Positions 57,901 to 64,000 of a stretch of 64,000 bases of DNA are shown here, piece by piece (position 1 is the stretch's first letter; every line of letters begins with the position of its first letter). The DNA lies in NCBI GenBank assembly GCA_041650375.1, contig JBAZLH010000003.1, positions 62,001-126,000 on the forward strand, read 5' to 3'. The DNA is from UBA6220 sp041650375 (GTDB lineage Bacteria; Patescibacteriota; Minisyncoccia; Minisyncoccales; Minisyncoccaceae). A program made the translations under genes and the position numbers. The notes under the pieces were generated by a model that saw nothing but the letters and a program-made list of their open reading frames with translations, was not told where the DNA came from and made no database searches.

Positions 57901-58561
57901 AAATAGTCGTATTGGTTGATGGTGCGCCGGAACTGCATAATGTTGGGGATCCGGACGGAAAGCTGGCCATAGTTGAGCCGTTCGCGGAACCGCAAATCGC
58001 CGCAGTCGGTGTCTGAGGAATATAAGTGCAGCTTTGGGTTGTTAGCGGATTCCCGCCCGTGCAACCGGACGGAGAACTAAAAGTAACAGTTCTGGTCTGG
58101 GTATTGTTTGATTGGCAAGCGCTCCAACTTGAATAATTAAAAGAAGAGCAAGTGGTAACCGGCGCGTTATACACACAACTTCGCGTTGTCGCCGGACTAC
58201 CGCCGGAACAACCAGTTGGAGCCTGGGCAGTAATGCCCCGGGTTTGAGTGTTGTTTGATTGGCAAGCGCCCCAATTGGTATAGGTAAAGCCGGTGCAAAT
58301 AACTGTCGTTGAATAAGTGGGAGTGGACACACAACCAACCGTTGCTCCAACACCTGAACAATCCCAAGCGTAATATGTGCCGGTTGAATGTTCATTTGAA
58401 GTATATCCGATTGTCGGAGTGGACGGCGTTCCGGAATTACACGTGCCGACACCGGAACCGCAACTGGCCGCAAAAGCGGTGGAAGAAATCAAAAACACTG
58501 ATAATACAGCAATAAAAAGGATAATGACTCTTTTATTCTTTAAATAATTTAATGCGTTCAT
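54920..58561 (-). CDS. large modular surface protein (thrombospondin-like, PKD-like and FN3-like repeats)
   Basis: 1,213 residues. A signal peptide (1-31) is followed by alternating Cys-rich modules. Four are thrombospondin-type-like repeats of about 42 residues (89, 138, 331, 380) with YSxWGACQSNNTQTR. About six are CGSANG...LC...WxWxC...C modules (33, 190, 257, 430, 491, 553). Two PKD/Ig-like domains (about 610-790) share DPQG-YSWNCNGG. FN3-like domains, a DUF11-like domain (to about 1145) and a C-terminal membrane anchor (about 1165-1190) with a short basic tail follow. It is cell-wall exposed, probably adhesive. Confidence 0.8.
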   Translation of the reverse strand: MNALNYLKNKRVIILFIAVLSVFLISSTAFAASCGSGVGTCNSGTPSTPTIGYTSNEHSTGTYYAWDCSGVGATVGCVSTPTYSTTVICTGFTYTNWGACQSNNTQTRGITAQAPTGCSGGSPATTRSCVYNAPVTTCSSFNYSSWSACQSNNTQTRTVTFSSPSGCTGGNPLTTQSCTYIPQTPTAAICGSANGSTMASFPSGSPTLCSSGAPSTNTTIWNYSGGAPVSSYFRWTCTAGSAVATCASASSPLAGACGSAAGGTFLSTPTSGLCNAGTPSAVAFDNSSTIEGKGTWSNVYSWTCDGGTSTPITWCYAYKQPTVNPSSATTCSSFTYSAWGACQSNNTQTRSVIGSSPSGCTGGSPYTVQSCNYTPTPTTCTSFDYSAWGACQSNNTQTRSVIGSSPSGCVGGNPITTQSCSYAQPQNGVCGSANGQSFVSAPTANLCIVGTTLGAQGLGPWTWTCNGSNGGANVQCNANKTYSPTPINGQCGSANGQSFVSTPQVNLCNTGDPINFNSFSYSWTWNCSGQNGGSDVSCSANRTNTSNPINGQCGSAAGNYFTYAPSGNLCNSGNAISFTGSGPWTWYCTGQNGGSDVNCMAYKNQTNFIPNVDAGDNKNVQSGQSVYMNATASDPQGYSLNYSWNCNGGSLSSYNILNPTFYAPMVSSGNDLLYFCNLTVTNTVGATNSDGVNITVRNSGYNNNNPPTVYAGNDKNIPAGGSVYMNATASDPQGSYLTYSWNCNGGTLSSYNILNPTYYAPNINYNNSNSYACTITVYNNRGQSASSSVNIQVGTNYQPVSYSNLAVSTYDATSITTKSAALNGRLDGDNGNPANVRFAYGRGNSLNLTTLALSNKRAGQRFYITVNNLEKAKAYSFRAEATGSNGAIVYGNTLKFMTAPDEPLYFNGSLSGNGVNLTWLNGEGACYTVITRKLNSYPVTATDGVAVYFGTGTNYFDSDVLANKNYYYRAWSVGCDEGMYSWSTSVNAKKYVSTNGMGGQTVQPYVPAVVIPRAIVLNITGRNITQNGQVTNGVVYAKPGDEIAVSVVISSSDGKALQSVLLKNTLPENIDSVSNVRLDNKFYGGDINGTILIGTIPANTSKTLTFVLKVAPVDECNPAVSTLVDMVEVNAKGVETVKGSLTIDTTGQEQSTTAASIGLFANGWWNLLWLLIGLIIGLIIFLLIYIIVKRMNEKKQLEAVPVFPKDKYFSIQQ
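57336..57409. repeat. 74-bp exact repeat, copy 1, inside the surface-protein gene
   Basis: A 74-bp stretch identical to 57483-57556, with a 147-bp (49-codon) period. It encodes the core of adjacent thrombospondin-like modules. Confidence 0.85.
57483..57556. repeat. 74-bp exact repeat, copy 2, inside the surface-protein gene
   Basis: Identical to 57336-57409. Shorter matching stretches recur near 58105 and 58230. Sequence identity above the protein level suggests recent duplication or gene conversion. Confidence 0.85.
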
Positions 58562-58647
58562 ATTTTTTATGCTTAATATTTTTGTTTTTATAATTATGTA
58601 TTTTTCCTTTCAAAATCAGGCCATTTGCCTGGTTTTTTGTTTTCTAT

Positions 58648-58676
58648 AATATAACAAATAAGTGTATTTTTGTCAA
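58648..58676 (-). promoter_or_regulatory. promoter of the surface-protein gene
   Basis: On the minus strand: TTGACA, 17 bases, TATATT. The leader is about 80 bases and contains a CAGGC/GCCTG hairpin (58617-58633). The remaining sequence to 58794 shows nothing else. Confidence 0.82.
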
Positions 58677-58794
58677 TAGGCTTACCCATCTTTAACTTTA
58701 AGGCTATTTTCCCAAAAAAGCAGCTCCTTTAATAAAAAACCTATCGCCCGCTATGGCCGATTCTTTTGCTTCCCCTATATTTTAAATTTTACAA

Positions 58795-59601
58795 TTATTT
58801 GATTATCGCCTGGTTTCCAAACCGCAAATCAATATACTGCAAAGTATTTAAATTTGAATAATATCTGCTTTGTTTTAAGACAATCGCCATTTTTTCCAAT
58901 TGCCAATCTAAATCATCCAAAATATTAAAATAAATCTGGCAACCATTACCCAAATTGAGGGATAATTTATCTTTTGACAACAAGGAAAAGACATTTGCCG
59001 GAATATTGTATTTGGCTGTTTGCTTCAAAATTGCGGCCCCGGCAACAACCGCATTTTTTTTAAACTCCGCGTCGTTTTTGCAAATGTCTTTTTCTTCTTG
59101 CACAACGAACAATCCGCTCGGCAAATCATTGGCGCAACTTTTTATGAATCCCCCATTTTTATCAACCAAATAACAACTGCCCGTAAAAATTTCTTTCCAT
59201 GCTGCGACGGGTTGCTTTTTCTTCACTTCAAAAGTAATGCTTTTATTAATGTAATCTTTTTTTATGTCCACGCTTTCAATTTCCGGAAACTCCATTAAAA
59301 CCGAATTCATTTTTTTTGATTGGGGCACTAAAAAATTTTCCATTGTTATTTGCTTGCCGAACAAATTATAAGAAAGAGTCAGCTTGTCTTTGATAGCTTG
59401 CGTAAGCTGCTCATTGGAAACAGCGCTCAATCCGCCAGCCTTAATGTCTTTAATTGTAAATTGGGAAGAATAAATTATGCCAAAGGCAAAAATTCCCAAA
59501 AATAAGAAAGCCCCGATTAAAGAAAAATAAAATCTGGATAAAAAGTTCGCTTTCTTTCGCTTTCTTTTTGATGTTTTTAATTTTCTTTTGATTTTTCTCA
59601 T
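58795..59601 (-). CDS. ftsQ: cell division protein FtsQ/DivIB-like
   Basis: A 268-residue bitopic protein: very basic N-terminus (residues 1-18), one membrane helix (about 27-46), a POTRA domain (FTIKDIKAGGLSAVSNEQL), and a FtsQ-like second part (SCYLVDKNGGFIKSCAND, ending QYIDLRFGNQAIIK). It recruits divisome proteins. It lies 19 bp after the FemAB-like gene rather than in a classical murC-ftsQ-ftsA order. Confidence 0.85.
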   Translation of the reverse strand: MRKIKRKLKTSKRKRKKANFLSRFYFSLIGAFLFLGIFAFGIIYSSQFTIKDIKAGGLSAVSNEQLTQAIKDKLTLSYNLFGKQITMENFLVPQSKKMNSVLMEFPEIESVDIKKDYINKSITFEVKKKQPVAAWKEIFTGSCYLVDKNGGFIKSCANDLPSGLFVVQEEKDICKNDAEFKKNAVVAGAAILKQTAKYNIPANVFSLLSKDKLSLNLGNGCQIYFNILDDLDWQLEKMAIVLKQSRYYSNLNTLQYIDLRFGNQAIIK

Positions 59602-59620
59602 TTACTCGATTGAATATAAA

Positions 59621-60652
59621 TTACAAATTCCTTTTTTTCTTGCGAATTTCTTCAAAAATATACGTTAACCAATATAGGGGCGACAATGGATAATCTTGGG
59701 TTTTAATATATTCTTTTTTGTATCCTCCATAGCCCATTTTAAAAAGCGTCGGTCCCGCCCAGGGATGCCCGGGATTAGCCTTGGGATCAGTGTAGCCCCA
59801 AAAATCATATAATTGGCAGCCTCTTTTTTGGGCTTCTTTAATCGCTTCCCATTGTAAAAGATACGGAATGGATAATTTGGCATATTGGGACAACGAAGCA
59901 GCTTGATGGTAATAGCCCGTTCCCTGCCAAAAAATTACCAAAGCCCCGGCCGCGATTTCGTTTTTATATTTTCCAAAAAATAACAATGCATTTTTATCTT
60001 TATTAAAAGCATCAAATTCATTTTTTATATATTCGTCGGAAAAAGGCGTAAATTGCTGGCGGATGGCCACCTCCTTGTTTAATTTTTGGTAGATTGGCAA
60101 ATCATTTGCGTTTTCGCTTTTTTCAACCTTAATCTCATTGTTTTTTTCCGCCTGCCGGATAAGATAACGCGTAGTTTTGCGCATATTTTTAAGCAACTCG
60201 CCTTCCGGCAAAGCTATATCCAATTTCCAGGTTGCCTCGTAAGCATTGGCGTGCATGGGCGCGTTTCTTAAACCGGCCTTCTTGAGCAACCCGATGTTTT
60301 CAAAAGTTCTTTCCCATAACGGATTCAAACGGATAAAAGCCGCGCCTTCTTGCTTACCGATTTTCGCCAATTCGCTTAAAAAAAACTTTAATAAATCGGA
60401 ACGAATTGTTGTGTCCGCGCTCGCCATTACCGGCCCATGCTGAATCAATAAATAAGTGCCTCTTTTGGCTTTTACCTTAACAACCAAGGCAACGGCCTGA
60501 ATCGTAGAATCAATTATGGCAAGCCGCCAAATTTTAAATCCCTGGCTTTGTTGGAATTCTCCCCAGTTCCACGACTGTAAAAAAGTTTTTTCATTTACTT
60601 TCGCCAAAAAATCCTCCCATTCTTTTTTATTTTTTATTTCTCTGACAATCAT
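59621..60652 (-). CDS. FemAB/FemX-like peptidyltransferase
   Basis: A 343-residue double-GNAT protein. Family segments are FLQSWNWGEFQQSQGF, YLLIQHGPVM, FIRLNPLWER, TWKLDIALPEGELLKNMRKTTRYLIRQAEK and YDFWGYTDPKANPGHPWAGPTLFKMGYGG. Members add amino acids from aminoacyl-tRNA to the lipid II stem peptide for interpeptide bridges. It lies between a TIM-barrel-like gene and ftsQ, consistent with envelope work. The bridge residue is unknown. Confidence 0.92.
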   Translation of the reverse strand: MIVREIKNKKEWEDFLAKVNEKTFLQSWNWGEFQQSQGFKIWRLAIIDSTIQAVALVVKVKAKRGTYLLIQHGPVMASADTTIRSDLLKFFLSELAKIGKQEGAAFIRLNPLWERTFENIGLLKKAGLRNAPMHANAYEATWKLDIALPEGELLKNMRKTTRYLIRQAEKNNEIKVEKSENANDLPIYQKLNKEVAIRQQFTPFSDEYIKNEFDAFNKDKNALLFFGKYKNEIAAGALVIFWQGTGYYHQAASLSQYAKLSIPYLLQWEAIKEAQKRGCQLYDFWGYTDPKANPGHPWAGPTLFKMGYGGYKKEYIKTQDYPLSPLYWLTYIFEEIRKKKRNL

Positions 60653-60658
60653 TTAATT

Positions 60659-61372
60659 TTAAAATCCCATTCCTTTAATTTGGGCATCCCTGCCTTTAAG
60701 CAAGGTGTTAATATAGTCAATCGCGGCCAACTGGTCGGTTATTTTATTATCCAATTCAATGGAGCAAAAATCCGTAAAATAACTCAATGGGTATTTTTTT
60801 AAATAATCCAACTCGCTTCGGTCGTTTAGCGTGTGCTCGGCGTAGCGCATCCGCCCTTGTTCATCAACGCTAAATTTTTGCTTGATGGCGCTGATATGGT
60901 TGCACCTAATCGGATATTTTTCTATTATCTTGATATCGCTGTCGTATTTTTCTTGGTCCAGCATTTGATTATCTTCTAGGTGGCTGAAATCCACGCAAAG
61001 GCCGCCCCATTTTTTAACCTCTTCTTCGTCCAAAAAAGTATACGGCGTATTTTCAATGCAAATAATATTTTTGTATTTTTCCCATTCCGCGGGAATCGGA
61101 AAATCTTTCACCGAATGGGTATTAAATACCTGCGTATTGTATTTTTTTATTAAATAATCCAGTTCCGACAATTTCATATCTTCTTTTAGGTGTACAAAAG
61201 GAATATGCTTAATTGTGGATTGCAAAATCAACGAATAAAGAGTTTTGCGGTCTTCTTCGTTCAAGCAAGTCGGAAAAAGCGCAACTTCTTTAATATTCAT
61301 GTCGTTAATCTCCTTGATTTTTCCTTTCCAGTCCGATCCAGATGTTGTTGTGATTGTTGGAAAAAATTTCAT
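60659..61372 (-). CDS. TIM-barrel-like protein of unknown function
   Basis: A 237-residue protein with a barrel-like rhythm of strands (MNIKEVALFPT, HIPFVHL, VFNTH, IICIENTPYTF, LCVDFSHLED, CNHISAIK, FCSIELD). Conserved-looking Glu, Asp and His residues at strand ends resemble xylose isomerase-like/AP-endonuclease-like TIM barrels, which bind metals. It is not assigned further. The C-terminus RDAQIKGMGF resembles that of the next protein (KAAQITGMGF). It sits between ybaB-like and femAB-like genes. Confidence 0.6.
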   Translation of the reverse strand: MKFFPTITTTSGSDWKGKIKEINDMNIKEVALFPTCLNEEDRKTLYSLILQSTIKHIPFVHLKEDMKLSELDYLIKKYNTQVFNTHSVKDFPIPAEWEKYKNIICIENTPYTFLDEEEVKKWGGLCVDFSHLEDNQMLDQEKYDSDIKIIEKYPIRCNHISAIKQKFSVDEQGRMRYAEHTLNDRSELDYLKKYPLSYFTDFCSIELDNKITDQLAAIDYINTLLKGRDAQIKGMGF

Positions 61373-61377
61373 AATTG

Positions 61378-61641
61378 TTAAAAGCCCATGCCGGTTATTT
61401 GCGCAGCTTTTTGCGCCATTGCCATTTTAGCGTTATTGGAAACTTCGTTAATAATATCTTTTAAAACTCGCTCTTGCTTATCTTTGTCCAAATCACTATT
61501 AAGAGAAATGCTTATTATTTCGGCCTTGCCATTAATAATGACTTTTACTCCCTCTCTTTCCATTTCAAAAACTTCTTTCGCCAATTGGCTGTCCAAGTCT
61601 TTTAATTTTTTAATGTCTTTTATTTTATCAAAAATACCCAT
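61378..61641 (-). CDS. YbaB/EbfC family nucleoid-associated protein
   Basis: An 87-residue YbaB-type DNA-binding protein: LKDLDSQLAKEVFEMEREGVKVIINGKAEIISISLNSDL, then a helix (VLKDIINEVSNNAKMAMAQ). It dimerises as DNA-binding tweezers. There is no recR or dnaX beside it, which is the usual context elsewhere. It is 43 bp after the DegT gene. Confidence 0.82.
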   Translation of the reverse strand: MGIFDKIKDIKKLKDLDSQLAKEVFEMEREGVKVIINGKAEIISISLNSDLDKDKQERVLKDIINEVSNNAKMAMAQKAAQITGMGF

Positions 61642-61684
61642 TGCTTTAACGTTACTTTAATTATTCTTTTATTTTATCTATTAT

Positions 61685-62929
61685 CTAGTTTTTTAGCAAA
61701 TATGCGATTTTTTTGGCATCATTAATGGAAATATTTGCGTGTGTGGGCAAATAAATTATTTTTTTGGAAATTTCTTCCGCCAACCGGCAGCTCCCCTCGC
61801 TATAAGCCATTTTTTCCAAAATTGTCGCAAGAGGCATTATGGCCGAATCCCGCCAACCGTCATTCAAATAAATATTGCTTTCTTTCATCCTGTCAATGAT
61901 ATTTTTGGAATTTTTATTGATTAACGGATATTTCAAATAAATCGGGTTTTTATTGGGCGGAATATTTTTAAAAACAATTTCATAATCCGGATTATCGGCT
62001 AATTCTTTCGCGTAAAAGGCCGCCATCTCTTGGCGATGCCTGTTAAACCTGTCCAGCTTGCGCAATTGGTTTAAAGCAAGTATGGACAAAGCATTAGGCA
62101 GGCGCGATGGAAAATAAGCAGGTAAAACGCCTTGATTTTCATTCTTGGTGACAGCCTTGGATAAAATTCCCAAATTGATTGCCAATGCCATTATTATTTT
62201 CCCAAGAAGGATATTATAAAAAGGCAAAATCAATAAATTAACCAAGACCGGATGCAATAATTGTTGAAACGTCCAGGCGCCTTTCGGATAGGCTGTTTGG
62301 CTTTGGAAATTTTTAACGTTTTCCAATAAATTTCGGTTATTAACGCAAAGCATTCCGCCGTAAACCGAAGAAATAACTTTATCGCGGCCAAAGCTAAAAA
62401 ACGATAAATCGCCAAACGAGCCGCAATATTTATTATTGATTTTTGCACCCAGAGCGTGCGCGCAGTCTTCAATTAAAATAAGGTTATGTTTTTTGCAAAG
62501 GGCAATAATGGCTTCAATGTCGCATGGCATTCCAAAAGTATGCTGGGCGATAATAGCTTTGGTTTTCGGAGTGATTTTTTCCTCAATTTTATTAATATCA
62601 ATATTCAAATCATGGCCAATGTCAACGTAAACCGGCTTGGCGCCGAATTTTAATATCGGATTGACGACCGCGTTGCAAGTAAACGATTGGATAATTATCT
62701 CGTTGCCCCTACCCGCACCAATCGCGTCCAAGGCAGCCAATAAACAAGAACGCCCGCTGTTAAAAGAAAAACATTGCCCAAAATCAAACTTTTCTTGAAA
62801 AGCTTTTTGGAGTTCTTGCGTTGCTCCTCCTTTTTTCCATTGCCACGGGCTCAAAATAAGCCCAAGCGCCAGTAAGATATCGTCTCTCTCCGTATTGGGT
62901 GATAATGATATGGAAATTACTTTAAGCAT
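61685..62929 (-). CDS. DegT/DnrJ/EryC1/StrS aminotransferase
   Basis: A 414-residue PLP enzyme. Family features are FNSGRSCLLAALDAIGAG, IIQSFTCNAVVNPI, the PLP-pocket IEDCAHALGAK, and the Schiff-base lysine in FFSFGRDKVISSVYGG. The family transfers an amino group to nucleotide-linked sugars. It overlaps the MurF-like gene by 8 bp, suggesting coupled translation. The sugar product is unknown; no dehydratase is visible here. Confidence 0.88.
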   Translation of the reverse strand: MLKVISISLSPNTERDDILLALGLILSPWQWKKGGATQELQKAFQEKFDFGQCFSFNSGRSCLLAALDAIGAGRGNEIIIQSFTCNAVVNPILKFGAKPVYVDIGHDLNIDINKIEEKITPKTKAIIAQHTFGMPCDIEAIIALCKKHNLILIEDCAHALGAKINNKYCGSFGDLSFFSFGRDKVISSVYGGMLCVNNRNLLENVKNFQSQTAYPKGAWTFQQLLHPVLVNLLILPFYNILLGKIIMALAINLGILSKAVTKNENQGVLPAYFPSRLPNALSILALNQLRKLDRFNRHRQEMAAFYAKELADNPDYEIVFKNIPPNKNPIYLKYPLINKNSKNIIDRMKESNIYLNDGWRDSAIMPLATILEKMAYSEGSCRLAEEISKKIIYLPTHANISINDAKKIAYLLKN

Positions 62930-64000
62930 TTAATTTATTAACTAAATAATCTGAAACTCGGCCTTCCAAAAAAACAATATCTCCCGCGCTTGCGAGCGCT
63001 GTTATTTTTTTATACTGGCTTTCCGCGTTTTGAATTAAGAATATTTTGGAAGCGCTCATGCCCGATTCAATCGCGCCTTTTTTAATTTGCTTGAAATAAT
63101 CATTAGTTGTAACAATTAAATAATCGCAAACTTTGCCGATTTTTTTGCCGAGTTCGTAATGCGCTTGCTTGGCGTCAGCCCCCAATTCAATCAAACACGG
63201 CATAACAAAAATTTTTTGCGTATCCCAAACTTTTAAGTAATCCAGATGCGCGTTGGCTCCGTTAATATTCATGGAATAACTTGAATTCGCTAAATAAAAA
63301 TTTTGTTTTGTTTTAACCGCGTCCAACCCCCCTTGCTTGGCACGAATATTGCCAATGCCCCTCAGTATTTCTTCGTTTTCCATGCCCAAACGCTTAGCCA
63401 GGCCGATTGCGGCCAAAAGATTAACAATATTTTGCCCTCCGATTAGGCCAACTTGAACTTTTATTTTATCTTTAGTTTTAAAAACCGCGTCAAAAGAAAC
63501 CGAAAACTTGCCTATATTTATATCCTCCGCCCAAATATCTTCTTGTTTTTCCAATCCGTATTTCATTGAATTTTTATCTTCCTTGAAGTTTTCCCTAATA
63601 AGCCTGGAATCCCAGTTTAAAACAGCCAGCCCTTCTTCCGGCAAGGCGTTGATTAATTCAAACTTTGCTTTAATTAAGTTTGTTTGCGAGCCGAAAGTTG
63701 CCAAATGTTGGTTGCCAATGCCGGTTAAAATTCCGATTTTGGGGCCTGCGATATCGCAAAGCAATTTAATGCCGCCACGGTTATAGGCTCCCATCTCACA
63801 AATAAATATTTCGTGCTCTTCGTTAACTTGCCCCAATATTGTTTCGGAAATTCCTATTTCCGAATTTTTATTTTTTTCCGTGGAAACAACTTTGAACGAA
63901 ACGCCCAAGATTGTTTTTAAAAACTCTTTCACGGATGATTTTCCGAAACTGCCGGTAATGCCGATAACCGTAAGGTTTTCCAAAGATTGCCTTTTTTTAA
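62922..64000 (-). CDS. MurF-like Mur ligase (5' end cut by window edge)
   Basis: At least 353 codons. The frame stays open to the edge and the ATP loop (GITGSFGKSSVKEFL) comes within about 10 residues of the first TTG, so roughly 100 N-terminal residues lie outside. NSEIGISETIL, EMGAYNRGGI and TGIGNQHLATFGSQTN match the MurF central domain. The C-terminal part has SYSMNINGANAHLDYL and GDIVFLEGRVSDYLV. The final residues overlap the DegT start. MurF proper and a MurF-like paralogue both remain possible. Confidence 0.82.
   Translation of the reverse strand, partial: KKRQSLENLTVIGITGSFGKSSVKEFLKTILGVSFKVVSTEKNKNSEIGISETILGQVNEEHEIFICEMGAYNRGGIKLLCDIAGPKIGILTGIGNQHLATFGSQTNLIKAKFELINALPEEGLAVLNWDSRLIRENFKEDKNSMKYGLEKQEDIWAEDINIGKFSVSFDAVFKTKDKIKVQVGLIGGQNIVNLLAAIGLAKRLGMENEEILRGIGNIRAKQGGLDAVKTKQNFYLANSSYSMNINGANAHLDYLKVWDTQKIFVMPCLIELGADAKQAHYELGKKIGKVCDYLIVTTNDYFKQIKKGAIESGMSASKIFLIQNAESQYKKITALASAGDIVFLEGRVSDYLVNKLNA

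Noticed and set aside
57336..58300. CRISPR-like repeat pattern in the surface-protein gene
   Set aside because: Repeats are codon-phased parts of protein modules with unequal spacing; no cas genes are present.
55077..58515. Opposite-strand frames inside the surface-protein gene
   Set aside because: They are low-complexity shadows of the repeated modules with no promoter or ribosome site.
58617..58641. Plus-strand terminator near 58620
   Set aside because: No plus-strand gene lies upstream; it is within the 5' leader of the surface-protein mRNA and better read as leader structure.

Overview
The window is a compact, AT-rich bacterial chromosome segment. Almost every gene lies on the minus strand in tightly packed, often overlapping operons. 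The likely source is a reduced-genome bacterium of the Candidate Phyla Radiation (Patescibacteria) type. That placement is an inference from several signs: short intergenic gaps, GluRS plus GatCAB transamidation, an nusG-rplK operon with no rplA after it, an enlarged nucleoside diphosphate kinase, tRNAs without an encoded CCA, a small peptidoglycan kit with MurL, and many small proteins without recognisable relatives. I cannot assign a lineage from sequence alone.

Layout. 1-8.3 kb: first codons of gatB, then deoC, tmk, dcd, rplK, nusG, secE, gyrB, pheT and pheS, all minus strand. 8.4-11.4 kb: a DedA protein (+), ndk, a Nudix hydrolase, an unknown protein, then a three-tRNA transcript (Met-CAT, Met-CAT, Asp-GTC) followed by tRNA-arm-derived repeats. 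11.4-30.8 kb: gatC-gatA with a small membrane protein, gltX, and a cell-wall and sensing block. That block holds murG, ftsW, a MurD2-like murD, murL, mraY and a D,D-carboxypeptidase, plus a kinase-less 7TM sensor, a response regulator, a 7TM histidine kinase, a methyltransferase, murC and thpR. A short promoter-ORF-terminator unit in front of the methyltransferase looks like a small RNA or attenuator. 30.8-36.7 kb: a PHP phosphoesterase, three HAD phosphatases, and an inositol-lipid module (myo-inositol-phosphate synthase, CDP-alcohol phosphatidyltransferase, two PadR-like regulators, a perfect palindrome over the ino1 promoter). 36.8-47.2 kb: efp, a ferredoxin-thioredoxin reductase-like protein with thioredoxin, an HNH protein, exonuclease VII (xseA, xseB), a RecB-like nuclease, an HD hydrolase, pyrH, rlmN, rmuC, a U32 protein and an isolated purC. 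47.2-50.3 kb: obg, three tiny single-gene units, rarA. 50.4-64 kb: a prepilin fused to a DUF2341-like domain, a small 4-TM protein, valS (+), a 1,213-residue modular surface protein, then ftsQ, a FemAB-like transferase, a TIM-barrel-like protein, a YbaB protein, a DegT aminotransferase and a MurF-like ligase cut by the right edge.

Two expression styles stand out. Several genes (secE, dedA, Nudix, the 91-residue ORF, PHP, rarA, prepilin, valS) have their -10 box only 6-9 bases before the start codon, as expected for leaderless mRNAs. A second group (alpha/beta hydrolase, third HAD, the 40, 51, 57 and 61-residue ORFs, the 4-TM protein and, less clearly, purC) are self-contained cistrons: mostly a TTGACA promoter, in most cases a Shine-Dalgarno sequence, and their own hairpin terminator. 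Five small or partial genes reported here are short and easily missed: gatB at the edge, and ORFs at 28747-28812, 41208-41330, 48541-48714 and 48810-48965.
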